A DNA stretch of 64,000 nt, taken from assembly GCF_900156535.1 (NCBI RefSeq), contig NZ_FTNV01000001.1, positions 806,001-870,000 of the forward strand, read 5' to 3'. Of this stretch, positions 1 to 6,103 are shown piece after piece (the stretch's first letter is position 1; each line of letters starts with the position of its first letter). This DNA is from Roseovarius nanhaiticus (lineage in GTDB: Bacteria; Pseudomonadota; Alphaproteobacteria; Rhodobacterales; Rhodobacteraceae). Under the pieces are notes generated by a model, which saw nothing but the letters and a program-made list of their open reading frames with translations, ran no database searches and was not told the DNA's origin. Position numbers and translations under genes: made by a program.

Positions 1-119
1 CGTTCCCGCAAAATGGCGCAGGCATCCTCCATCTGGTTCGGGGATTCCCCGTAACTGCCGCCGCGCCCGCAGGCCGCGACAAGCACCAATAGAAGGAGCG
101 CGCGAAGCTGTCTGCTCAT
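1..119 (-). CDS. Lipoprotein, N-terminal fragment (probable transglycosylase-type lipoprotein)
   Basis: Only the first 39 codons are inside the window; the rest lies beyond the left edge. The reverse strand starts with ATG at 119 and encodes a short basic start (MSRQLR), a leucine-rich hydrophobic stretch and a lipobox LVAAC at residues 13-17, so the mature protein should be lipidated on the Cys and held in the membrane facing the periplasm. The following residues (GRGGSYGESPNQMEDAC) resemble a roseobacter lipoprotein family with a lytic transglycosylase-like (SLT) domain; that identification is from memory of similar N-termini, not from a visible catalytic domain. It is divergent from hspQ. 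Confidence 0.55.
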   Translation of the reverse strand, partial: MSRQLRALLLLVLVAACGRGGSYGESPNQMEDACAILRE

Positions 120-137
120 AGCTGCCTCTGCTCTCGA

Positions 138-220
138 TTTTCGCGGCAGTCTACGCTGCCTTGGTTTATCGGGACAGTCTACGCATTTTCGCGCGAATGG
201 GAAATCACGATTTTCGCGCG
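138..220. repeat. Short direct repeats in the hspQ/lipoprotein intergenic region
   Basis: The divergent intergenic region holds a 10-base direct repeat CAGTCTACGC at 147-156 and 175-184 (28-base period) interleaved with three copies of TTTTCGCG at 138-145, 186-193 and 211-218, the last two extended to TTTTCGCGCG. Repeats of this density between two divergent promoters could be binding sites for a regulator or polymerase contacts. Function unknown. Confidence 0.5.
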
Positions 221-378
221 CCCTCGCGCTGTTGCCGATGCGCAGATGCCCGCATAGGCGCCACGCCACCTGTCCTGGCGTCAATCTGGCTGACAGTCTG
301 TTTCCGCCACTACGCCGCATGAAGGTTGGACAAAGGCCACTTGAAACCATTAGTCTCAACCTTTATGGGCTGCGAGCT

Positions 379-705
379 ATGCTGAAAACACGCGCGAAAT
401 ATCATCTTGGACAGATCGTCCGCCACAAGAAGCACCCCTTTCGGGGTGTGGTCTTTGACGTCGATCCTGAATTCGCCAATACCGAGGAATGGTACTCCTC
501 GATCCCCGAGGAAAGCCGCCCGGTCAAGGATCAGCCATTCTACCACCTTCTGGCGGAAAACGATCAAAGCTATTACGTCGCCTATGTCAGTGAGCAGAAC
601 CTGATTGCCGACTATTCGGGTGAGCCGGTCGAGCATCCCGATATCGACGATCTTTTCGGCCCGTTTGAAGATGGCCATTATCCGCTGCATTTTCAGCTGA
701 ACTAG
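379..705 (+). CDS. hspQ: Heat shock protein HspQ (YccV-like, hemimethylated-DNA-binding family)
   Basis: The 108-residue product starts MLKTRAKYHLGQIVRHKKH and contains the HspQ/YccV core: FRGVVFDVDPEF, DQPFYHLL, YYVAYVSEQNL and a C-terminal GPFEDGHYPLHF. Length and order match the family, a small cytosolic protein that binds hemimethylated DNA and acts as a Lon adaptor in enterobacteria. I took ATG 379 rather than the longer frame opening at 232, because homology starts there and the extra N-terminus is Arg/Cys-rich and unlike the family. CTTGAAA at 340-346 resembles an RpoH -35 box, but the implied leader would be only a few bases, so I do not call a promoter. Confidence 0.9.
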   Translation: MLKTRAKYHLGQIVRHKKHPFRGVVFDVDPEFANTEEWYSSIPEESRPVKDQPFYHLLAENDQSYYVAYVSEQNLIADYSGEPVEHPDIDDLFGPFEDGHYPLHFQLN

Positions 706-716
706 GGCGTGTGCGG

Positions 717-734
717 GCAGGCATTTCCGCCTGC
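717..734. terminator. Weak hairpin between convergent hspQ and the GGT-family gene
   Basis: Inverted repeat GCAGGC (717-722) and GCCTGC (729-734) with a 6-base loop lies between two convergent stop codons. The stem is short and no run of T follows on either strand, so termination is only possible. Confidence 0.3.
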
Positions 735-746
735 ATCTTCATCGTT

Positions 747-2324
747 TCAGTATCCCAGCGCGCAACCATCCTTGCGCGGATCGGACGCGCCTTCCAGCAC
801 GCCATCGCCGCGAATCTCGATGGCTTGCGCTCCACCGATCGCCTCAGCGGGAATCACGACATGATGCCCCCGGTCGACCAGATCGGCGCGAACGGCATCG
901 GAATATCCCCGCTCGACCCGCATCTCGCCCTTGTCGGCAAAAGAGCGCGGGGCGTCGATAGCGGTTTGCGGGTCCATGCCGAAATCCGCGATGTTTGACA
1001 GGAAACGCGCGTGGCCAGCCGGCTGATACGCGCCGCCCATCACGCCGAAAGGCATGGTCACGCGCCCGCCCTGACGGAGCATTCCGGGAATGATGGTATG
1101 AAAAGGCCGCTTGCCGCCGGCAAGCTCGTTAGGATGTCCCTCGGAGAGGGTAAATCCCGCGCCGCGGTTCTGCATGAGGATCCCGAACTTCTCGGAAGCG
1201 ATGCCCGAGCCGAAGCCGTGAAAGATCGAATAGATCAGGGATACGGCCATGCGGTCCTTGTCGACAACGGTGATATAAACGGTGTCACGGTGCATTGCCT
1301 CGGTCAGCGGCGCCGCCGACGCCAGCGCCCGCTTGGGGTCGATCATCGCGGCCAAGGTGCGGGCCGTCTCCATGCTGAGTATGAATTCGGTACGCGCGGT
1401 ATGGTCCGGATCGGCGATGATGCGGCTGCGCGTGTCATAGGCCAGCTTGGTTGCTTCGGCTTCGAGATGGGCGCGATCGGCACCTAGCGGGTCCATTGCG
1501 GCGATGTCGAATTGCGCCAGCATGTTCAGCATCAGGATCGCCGTTGCGCCCTGACCGTTGGGCGGATGCTCGACCAGCTCGCGGCCCTTGTAATCGCCGC
1601 TGATCGGCTGGGCGGGCTCGCCCCTATGGGCGGCGAAATCGGCAGCCGTGTGGACACCGCCGGCGGCGTTCAGCGCGGCCAGCATGTCGTCGGCGATTTC
1701 ACCCTCGTAAAAGGCGCTGGCGCCCTTGGCCGCGACGCGGCGCAGCACCTCGGCCTGTCCCGGCGCGCGGAAGATCGCGCCCGCCTTTGGCGGCGTGCCA
1801 CTCGGCAGGTAATGCGCCAGCGCATGATCCTTGAGCACCGATGCCGATTCCGCCCAGTCCCACGCGGCGCGCGGCGCGACCGGCACCCCAGCCTCCGCAT
1901 AGCGTATGGCTGGGGCCAAAACCGCGTCCAGTCCTAGACGCCCATGGTCGGCGCTGAGGGCGCAAAAGGCGTGGATCGCGCCCGGAATGGTCACTGCTTC
2001 GGCGGTATAAAGCGGCACCGCGTCCAGACCGCGCGCGCGCAGATCCGCCGCGTTGGCCGCACCGGGCGCGCGGCCCGATCCATTATAGGCATGTACGGTC
2101 TCGTCCCCCGGCGTCGTGAAAAGCGCAAAGAGATCGCCCCCGATCCCGGTCATCTGCGGCTCGCAGATGCCCAAAAGGACAGCGCCCGCGATAGCCGCGT
2201 CCATTGCGTTGCCGCCCCGCTCGAGGATGTCGACGGCGGTTTTCGCGGCCAGCGGATGAGAGGTGGCGCACATGCCATTTGCCGCCAGAACCGGCGAGCG
2301 GCCGGGCAGATGAAAATCGCGCAT
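747..2324 (-). CDS. Gamma-glutamyltransferase family protein (cytoplasmic Ntn-hydrolase)
   Basis: The 525-residue protein has the GGT fold landmarks: GGNAMDAA (residues 38-45), GDLFAL, and the autoprocessing site HRDTVYITVVD. Thr348 aligns with the nucleophile Thr of GGT precursors, with the conserved VVD seven residues on and KRPFHTIIP downstream. Such proteins self-cleave before this Thr into two subunits and hydrolyse or transfer gamma-glutamyl or related acyl amides. There is no signal peptide, unlike periplasmic E. coli GGT, so it should be cytosolic and belong to the wider family that includes oxamate amidohydrolase-like and acylase-like enzymes; the true substrate is open. Start at 2324 is set by GCAGGAG six bases upstream; a longer frame to 2381 lacks this. 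Confidence 0.8.
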   Translation of the reverse strand: MRDFHLPGRSPVLAANGMCATSHPLAAKTAVDILERGGNAMDAAIAGAVLLGICEPQMTGIGGDLFALFTTPGDETVHAYNGSGRAPGAANAADLRARGLDAVPLYTAEAVTIPGAIHAFCALSADHGRLGLDAVLAPAIRYAEAGVPVAPRAAWDWAESASVLKDHALAHYLPSGTPPKAGAIFRAPGQAEVLRRVAAKGASAFYEGEIADDMLAALNAAGGVHTAADFAAHRGEPAQPISGDYKGRELVEHPPNGQGATAILMLNMLAQFDIAAMDPLGADRAHLEAEATKLAYDTRSRIIADPDHTARTEFILSMETARTLAAMIDPKRALASAAPLTEAMHRDTVYITVVDKDRMAVSLIYSIFHGFGSGIASEKFGILMQNRGAGFTLSEGHPNELAGGKRPFHTIIPGMLRQGGRVTMPFGVMGGAYQPAGHARFLSNIADFGMDPQTAIDAPRSFADKGEMRVERGYSDAVRADLVDRGHHVVIPAEAIGGAQAIEIRGDGVLEGASDPRKDGCALGY

Positions 2325-2405
2325 GAGGGCTCCTGCAGCTTGAAACGCGGCCAGCCTAGGATGCGTGCCTGCGATTGCCAATATGCGGAAACGAGGTAGT
2401 TGGAC

Positions 2406-2427
2406 GATCGGTCACTTTGTGACGATC
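2406..2427. promoter_or_regulatory. Palindromic site upstream of the GGT-family gene
   Basis: GATC-g-GTCAC-TTT-GTGAC-GATC: a perfect 5-base inverted repeat (2411-2415 and 2419-2423) around TTT, flanked by GATC on both sides, 82 bases before the GGT-family start codon. It looks like an operator for a dimeric regulator. The rest of the 315-base gap 2325-2639 shows no gene or other structure that I can support. Confidence 0.4.
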
Positions 2428-2639
2428 TGTGCAAAGGGTCCTCGACGCTGCGCACTGGGTGGGGGCTGTTAAAAACGCAGCGCCGAGGGAAGCTTTTGCA
2501 GCTACAATGCCGGTATGGCGGGGCAGTTGGCCCGGAATGAGAAAAGATCGGGGCAAGTTTTGGGCAGGAATTGATGCGCTTCTGCGGATGCACGCCGACC
2601 GTGCGGCACAAGGAATGCCGGAGCGCGACCTGATTGCCT

Positions 2640-3110
2640 TCAGGGCGTCAGCCTCACCTCTATGTGCAGATGATTTCGCCCCTTTTCGCGGCGGTAAGTC
2701 AGCGCACTGGTCAGACGGTGGATCAGGAACCAGCCAAAGCCGCCCTCGGGCAGATCGATGCCCTTATCGAGGCAAGGCGGAGTGCCACGCGGCAGATCGA
2801 GGCCGGGCAGGGGCGCGCCCGCATCGGTAATGTCGGCCTGCAGATGGCCGCAGCTCAACATAACCTCGAGCCTGACATCGCCCTCGCCGCTCATGGCATA
2901 GGCATGTTCGGCCACATTGTTCAGCGCCTCGGCCAGCACGATTTCGACCGTGCCGCTGGCATCGTCGCCAAGCTGTGAGGCGCGCAAGTAAGCGCGCAGA
3001 TCTCGCAATGCATCCCGGACCCCTTCGGGCGAGGCGGTAAAGATCAGCCGCATCCGCTTTGGTTGGTCGGCCCGATCCAGGCCTGCCTGAGTGCCAGCCG
3101 CAGTCACCAT
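2640..3110 (-). CDS. Anti-sigma factor serine kinase, RsbW/SpoIIAB-type ATP-binding protein
   Basis: 156 residues with a GHKL-type HATPase fold: N box EIVLAEALNNVAEHAY (Asn64/Asn65), a DAGAPLPG segment at the G1 box position (consensus DxGxG is altered) and a second glycine box GGFGWFLIHRLT. In the RsbW/SpoIIAB family this domain binds a sigma factor or partner and phosphorylates a STAS antagonist on serine. Its start at ATG 3110 has GAGGA five bases upstream. It lies 16 bases after the STAS gene in the same direction, so the two form a partner-switching pair. No sigma factor or PP2C phosphatase gene is in the window, so the regulated target is not visible. Confidence 0.8.
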   Translation of the reverse strand: MVTAAGTQAGLDRADQPKRMRLIFTASPEGVRDALRDLRAYLRASQLGDDASGTVEIVLAEALNNVAEHAYAMSGEGDVRLEVMLSCGHLQADITDAGAPLPGLDLPRGTPPCLDKGIDLPEGGFGWFLIHRLTSALTYRREKGRNHLHIEVRLTP

Positions 3111-3126
3111 CTTGTTCCTCCGGCGG

Positions 3127-3465
3127 TTAACCGGCCCTGCGGGGGGCGGCGTCCTCCAGCCCCTCGTGAATTGTGAAGATCGTGTTCATTCGCGTCAGGC
3201 GAAACACCTTCTCCACATCCGGCGTCAGCCGTGCCAGATCCAGCCGGCGGGTCGGTCCAACCAATTTCAGCGCGGCGACGATGGCCCCGAGGCCACTGGA
3301 ATCGATGAATTGCACTTCTCCCAGATCAAGCAGCACGTCCTGAAGGCCCTCGGCGGTCTCGGCGCGCAGCGCCTCCTTGAATGCGATGGCCGCCGCCGCG
3401 TCGATGCGCGCGGCGTTTACCGTGACGACGTGGTAGTCGCCCTGTTTGCTACTGGACAGGTCCAT
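3127..3465 (-). CDS. STAS-domain anti-sigma factor antagonist
   Basis: 112 residues forming a single STAS domain of the SpoIIAA/RsbV type. The signature DLGEVQFIDSSGLGAIV carries the expected phosphoacceptor serine (Ser56, with Ser57 beside it). The unphosphorylated form would bind the downstream RsbW-like kinase and free its target; phosphorylation reverses this. I chose ATG 3465, with GGAG six bases upstream, over the TTG one codon earlier. It is the first gene of a two-gene unit and diverges from the methionine sulfoxide reductase gene at 3585. Confidence 0.85.
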   Translation of the reverse strand: MDLSSSKQGDYHVVTVNAARIDAAAAIAFKEALRAETAEGLQDVLLDLGEVQFIDSSGLGAIVAALKLVGPTRRLDLARLTPDVEKVFRLTRMNTIFTIHEGLEDAAPRRAG

Positions 3466-3584
3466 CAATCGCTCCGCTCGTTGCTGTGTTCCAGATCACG
3501 CTAGGGTCAATTCGTTACCATCTGGTTCTCGGTCTCCGAAAAAGTTACACGCGCGCCATCAGCAGCGGCAAAAGGGGCGCAGAC

Positions 3585-4037
3585 ATGCGGATCGACTATG
3601 AGGACATTGGCAAAATCCTGGCCAGTCTGACCGAGGGCGAGGACGATATCGTTGCGCTCATGGCGACGATGGCCTGCGAATTGCACCATGCGGATGACCG
3701 GTTCGACTGGACCGGATTCTACCGCGTCACAGCGCCCGACCTGCTCAAGATCGGGCCGTATCAGGGTGGTCACGGCTGCCTGGTGATTCCGTTTTCGCGC
3801 GGGGTTTGCGGCGCCGCGGCGCGCACGGGCGAGGTTCAGCTGGTCGATGACGTTGAGGCGTTTGAGGGGCATATCGCTTGCTCCAGCAGCACCAGAAGCG
3901 AGATCGTGCTGCCTGTCCGGGATGCGGATGGCGCTCTATTGGGCGTGCTCGATATCGACAGCGATCGGATTGCGGCCTTCGACCGCACCGATGCAGACGG
4001 TCTCACCAAGCTTTTGCGGCAGACATTTGGCGGCTAA
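3585..4037 (+). CDS. msrC: Free methionine-(R)-sulfoxide reductase (GAF domain, fRMsr)
   Basis: A 150-residue GAF-domain protein that matches the fRMsr family along its whole length: DWTGFYRV, GGHGCLVIPFSRGVCGAA, EGHIACS, then TRSEIVLPV and GVLDIDSD. The three cysteines that define the family are present (Cys65, Cys75, Cys99), so it should reduce free L-methionine-(R)-sulfoxide in the cytosol with thioredoxin as reductant. Start ATG 3585 is preceded by AAAGGGG; the frame runs open back to 3486 but the extra residues do not resemble the family. It stands alone, divergent from the STAS/RsbW pair. Confidence 0.85.
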   Translation: MRIDYEDIGKILASLTEGEDDIVALMATMACELHHADDRFDWTGFYRVTAPDLLKIGPYQGGHGCLVIPFSRGVCGAAARTGEVQLVDDVEAFEGHIACSSSTRSEIVLPVRDADGALLGVLDIDSDRIAAFDRTDADGLTKLLRQTFGG

Positions 4038-4045
4038 CGCCTCGG

Positions 4046-4068
4046 TGAAATAAAGCTTGATTTTTTCA
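4046..4068. promoter_or_regulatory. Palindromic site 1 before the XRE-cupin regulator
   Basis: A 23-base site with ends TGAAAT and TTTTCA; the surrounding CGGTGAAA (4043-4050) and TTTCACCG (4064-4071) form a perfect 8-base inverted repeat. It is the same length as, and shares its ends with, site 2 exactly 38 bases downstream. It could also act as a weak terminator for the preceding reductase gene, but no T run follows. Confidence 0.45.
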
Positions 4069-4083
4069 CCGTGCGCGGCAACA

Positions 4084-4106
4084 TGAAATTACTTGCCGTA
4101 ATTTCA
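4084..4106. promoter_or_regulatory. Palindromic site 2 before the XRE-cupin regulator (probable operator)
   Basis: Perfect 9-base inverted repeat TGAAATTAC / GTAATTTCA with a 5-base spacer TTGCC, ending 11 bases before the regulator's ATG at 4118. Its place over the likely promoter/ribosome binding region suggests autoregulation by the encoded XRE-cupin protein and control of the genes behind it. Confidence 0.6.
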
Positions 4107-4117
4107 CGGGCGCCGCC

Positions 4118-4690
4118 ATGCTCCAAACGTCAATCGCCGATACCCCCAGCCTGGGCGCCGATCTGCGCGCCCTGCGCAAGACGCGGTCCGTGACGCTGGC
4201 TGAACTTGCGGCGCGGCTGGGCCGCTCGGTCGGTTGGCTGAGCCAGGTGGAGCGGGGCCTGTCGCAGCCCAGCGAGAGCGATCTGCTCGAAATGGCCGAG
4301 GCGCTGGGCGTGTCCTTGTCGTTGCTGAAGGGCGAGGCACAGCCAACCGAGCGCGAGGCCGGCCATATCGTGCGCCGTGCCGCGCGTCGCCCCATTGGCA
4401 AGGGAATTGCGGGCCTTGCAGAAGATTTGCTCTCGCCGGATCTAACCGACGATTTTGAAATGGTGCACTCCACTTTCGCGCCCGGCTCGGCGGCGCCCGC
4501 CCCAATCACGCGGCCCACGCAGGAGGTGGCGTATATGGTATCCGGCCACCTGGATCTGACCATCGGCGGCCGCGAATTCACAGTGGGCGCGGGCGACAGT
4601 TTCCGCATCCGCGGCGAGGCGCAGGCCTGGCGCAACCCCTACGATCAACCGGCGGTCGCGATTTGGGTCATCGCACCCCCGGTCTATTGA
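4118..4690 (+). CDS. XRE-family transcriptional regulator with C-terminal cupin domain
   Basis: 190 residues. Residues 14-70 form a lambda-repressor-type helix-turn-helix (ADLRALRKTRSVTLAELAAR, then GWLSQVERGLSQPS), and residues about 110-185 form a small cupin barrel (EVAYMVSGHLDLTIGG, VGAGDSFRI). This architecture is typical of regulators that sense a small metabolite in the cupin pocket. It opens a co-directional run of eight genes (to 12396), so it probably controls the demethylation cluster and itself. Two 23-base palindromes lie immediately upstream. The ligand is not evident from the sequence; a methylated amine or a product of its breakdown is an inference from neighbours. Confidence 0.85.
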   Translation: MLQTSIADTPSLGADLRALRKTRSVTLAELAARLGRSVGWLSQVERGLSQPSESDLLEMAEALGVSLSLLKGEAQPTEREAGHIVRRAARRPIGKGIAGLAEDLLSPDLTDDFEMVHSTFAPGSAAPAPITRPTQEVAYMVSGHLDLTIGGREFTVGAGDSFRIRGEAQAWRNPYDQPAVAIWVIAPPVY

Positions 4691-4700
4691 GGGCGCCGGA

Positions 4701-5321
4701 ATGAGCTGGGAGGGATGGACCGTCTTTGCAATCTTCTGGGTGGTTTTCGTCACGACTCCGGGGCCGAACGCAGTCAACTGCATCACCAATGGCGTTACGT
4801 TGGGGTTTCGGCGCGCCGTGCCAGGGATCGCCGCGATCCTGACGCAGGCGGCGCTGTTTCTGACCCTGTCGGCACTGGGTATCTCGGCGCTGCTGCTGGC
4901 GTCACCGGTGGCGTTTCAGGTGGCCAAGATCATCGGCGCGGGCTTCTTGATCTACTTGGGGATCAGAACGTGGCGGCAGGCGGGCCGCGCGCTGAAAGAG
5001 ACCGAGCAGGGCGGTGGATCGGTTTATGCCCGTGCCTTCCTGATCGCGACGATCAATCCCAAGAGCGTTGCAGGCTATCTGGCCGCCTTTACCCAATTCG
5101 TGCAGCCAAACGTGCCGATCGCCCAGCAGATGTGGGTGATCGTGCCCACCGCACTGACGCTGACCGCGCTGAGTTACACTGGCTACACCGCGCTGGGCGC
5201 GATGCTGGGCCGCTCGGCCCTGGGCGCTGTCGCGTCAAAGCCATTGCGCCAAGGCCTCGCGCTTTGTTTCGTCGTCTATGGCGCGCTTCTGGGCGCGACA
5301 GCCCTGCCGTGGAGGGCGTAG
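4701..5321 (+). CDS. LysE/RhtB-family amino acid exporter
   Basis: 206 residues with about six hydrophobic segments and the family signature near the N-terminus, TTPGPNAVNCITNGVTLGFR, plus NPKSVAGYLAAFTQFV in the middle. LysE/RhtB proteins export amino acids or related small molecules across the inner membrane. It starts 10 bases after the XRE-cupin gene and is followed two bases later by the first Gfa-like gene, so co-transcription is likely. Substrate unknown; export of an accumulating amino acid (for example glycine, sarcosine or methionine) during methylated-amine breakdown is speculation. Confidence 0.85.
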   Translation: MSWEGWTVFAIFWVVFVTTPGPNAVNCITNGVTLGFRRAVPGIAAILTQAALFLTLSALGISALLLASPVAFQVAKIIGAGFLIYLGIRTWRQAGRALKETEQGGGSVYARAFLIATINPKSVAGYLAAFTQFVQPNVPIAQQMWVIVPTALTLTALSYTGYTALGAMLGRSALGAVASKPLRQGLALCFVVYGALLGATALPWRA

Positions 5322-5323
5322 GC

Positions 5324-5710
5324 GTGCTGCGCGGGTCATGCCTCTGCGGCGCTGTCGCCTACACGGCAGGGGTGCCCACGGGCATGGCGATTGCCTGTCA
5401 CTGCGATGAATGCCGCCGGCAGTCGGGCCATCATTTCGCCGCCGTGCCGGTGGCCAAGCGATCGCTGCGCTTTCAGCGGCAAGAGACGTTGCGATGGTAT
5501 CGCGCCTCGGACATCGGCAAGCGCGGGTTTTGCTGCGCTTGCGGCTCGACGCTCTTCTGGCGCGGGGATGAGGGCGCGCATGTGCATCTGCTGATGGGTG
5601 CGCTGGACGGCGCCACGGGTCTGCACCTGGGCGCGCATGTCTGGGTGCGTGAGCGCGGCGATTACTACCAGATCGGCGGCGACCTGCCGCAATTTCAGGA
5701 GGGCGAATGA
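5324..5710 (+). CDS. GFA-family (Gfa-like) zinc-binding protein 1
   Basis: 128 residues, read from a GTG start at 5324 with GGAGG eight bases upstream. The cysteine pattern of the glutathione-dependent formaldehyde-activating enzyme family is complete: Cys6-x-Cys8, Cys25-x-Cys27-x2-Cys30 and Cys70-x2-Cys73 in GFCCACGSTLFW. Family founder Gfa of Paracoccus was described as helping formaldehyde react with glutathione, but that activity is disputed and many homologues have no known role. Here the position inside a demethylase cluster makes one-carbon handling a reasonable guess. Its stop overlaps the ATG of a paralogue by four bases. Confidence 0.8.
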   Translation: MLRGSCLCGAVAYTAGVPTGMAIACHCDECRRQSGHHFAAVPVAKRSLRFQRQETLRWYRASDIGKRGFCCACGSTLFWRGDEGAHVHLLMGALDGATGLHLGAHVWVRERGDYYQIGGDLPQFQEGE

Positions 5711-6087
5711 TGCTGAGCGGCAGATGCCTTTGCGGTGACGTCGCGTTCGAGGTGCATGGCACCCCGCGCGGCGTCTCGGCCTGCCATTGCGGCCAGTGCC
5801 GCAAGCAATCGGGCCATGTCTGGGCGTCGGCCTACGTGCCCGAGGCGGATCTGACCATCACCGGCACGCCGAGTTGGTATGAGGCCAGCGGCACGGCCAA
5901 GCGCGGCTTTTGCCCCCGCTGCGGCAGCTTCCTCTTCTGGAAGGCGCGTGACGAGGACACCATCAGCTTCGCGCTCGGCGCGCTGGATCTGCCCACGAGC
6001 CTGACGCTCCAGAAGCACATCTTCTGCGAAGACAAGGGCGACTATTACGACATCGAGGATGACCTGCCGCAATTGGCGCGGTCCTGA
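5707..6087 (+). CDS. GFA-family (Gfa-like) zinc-binding protein 2
   Basis: 126 residues, paralogous to the preceding gene and starting inside its stop codon (ATGA overlap). Cysteines again follow the family: Cys7/Cys9, Cys26/Cys28/Cys31 and Cys69/Cys72 in GFCPRCGSFLFW. Shared motifs (SGRCLCG/RGSCLCG, ACHCxxCRxQSGH, KRGFC) and a similar C-terminus ending in a GDYY...DLPQ segment point to tandem duplication. Role as for the first copy: zinc-binding, possibly linked to formaldehyde or thiol adducts produced by the dehydrogenases downstream. Two different copies next to each other may act as a heterodimer. Confidence 0.8.
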   Translation: MMLSGRCLCGDVAFEVHGTPRGVSACHCGQCRKQSGHVWASAYVPEADLTITGTPSWYEASGTAKRGFCPRCGSFLFWKARDEDTISFALGALDLPTSLTLQKHIFCEDKGDYYDIEDDLPQLARS

Positions 6088-6103
6088 GAAGGGAGACGAA
6101 ACC

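Noticed and set aside
340..367. CTTGAAA followed by CCTTTAT before hspQ, resembling an RpoH promoter
   Set aside because: Implied start point is only a few bases from the ATG, leaving no room for a leader, and the -10 half is weak.
232..378. N-terminal extension of HspQ
   Set aside because: Residues are Arg/Cys-rich and unlike the family; the conserved protein starts at 379.
4715..5323. Frame extending the first Gfa-like protein back over the LysE gene
   Set aside because: The family motif begins right after GTG 5324, which has its own ribosome binding site.
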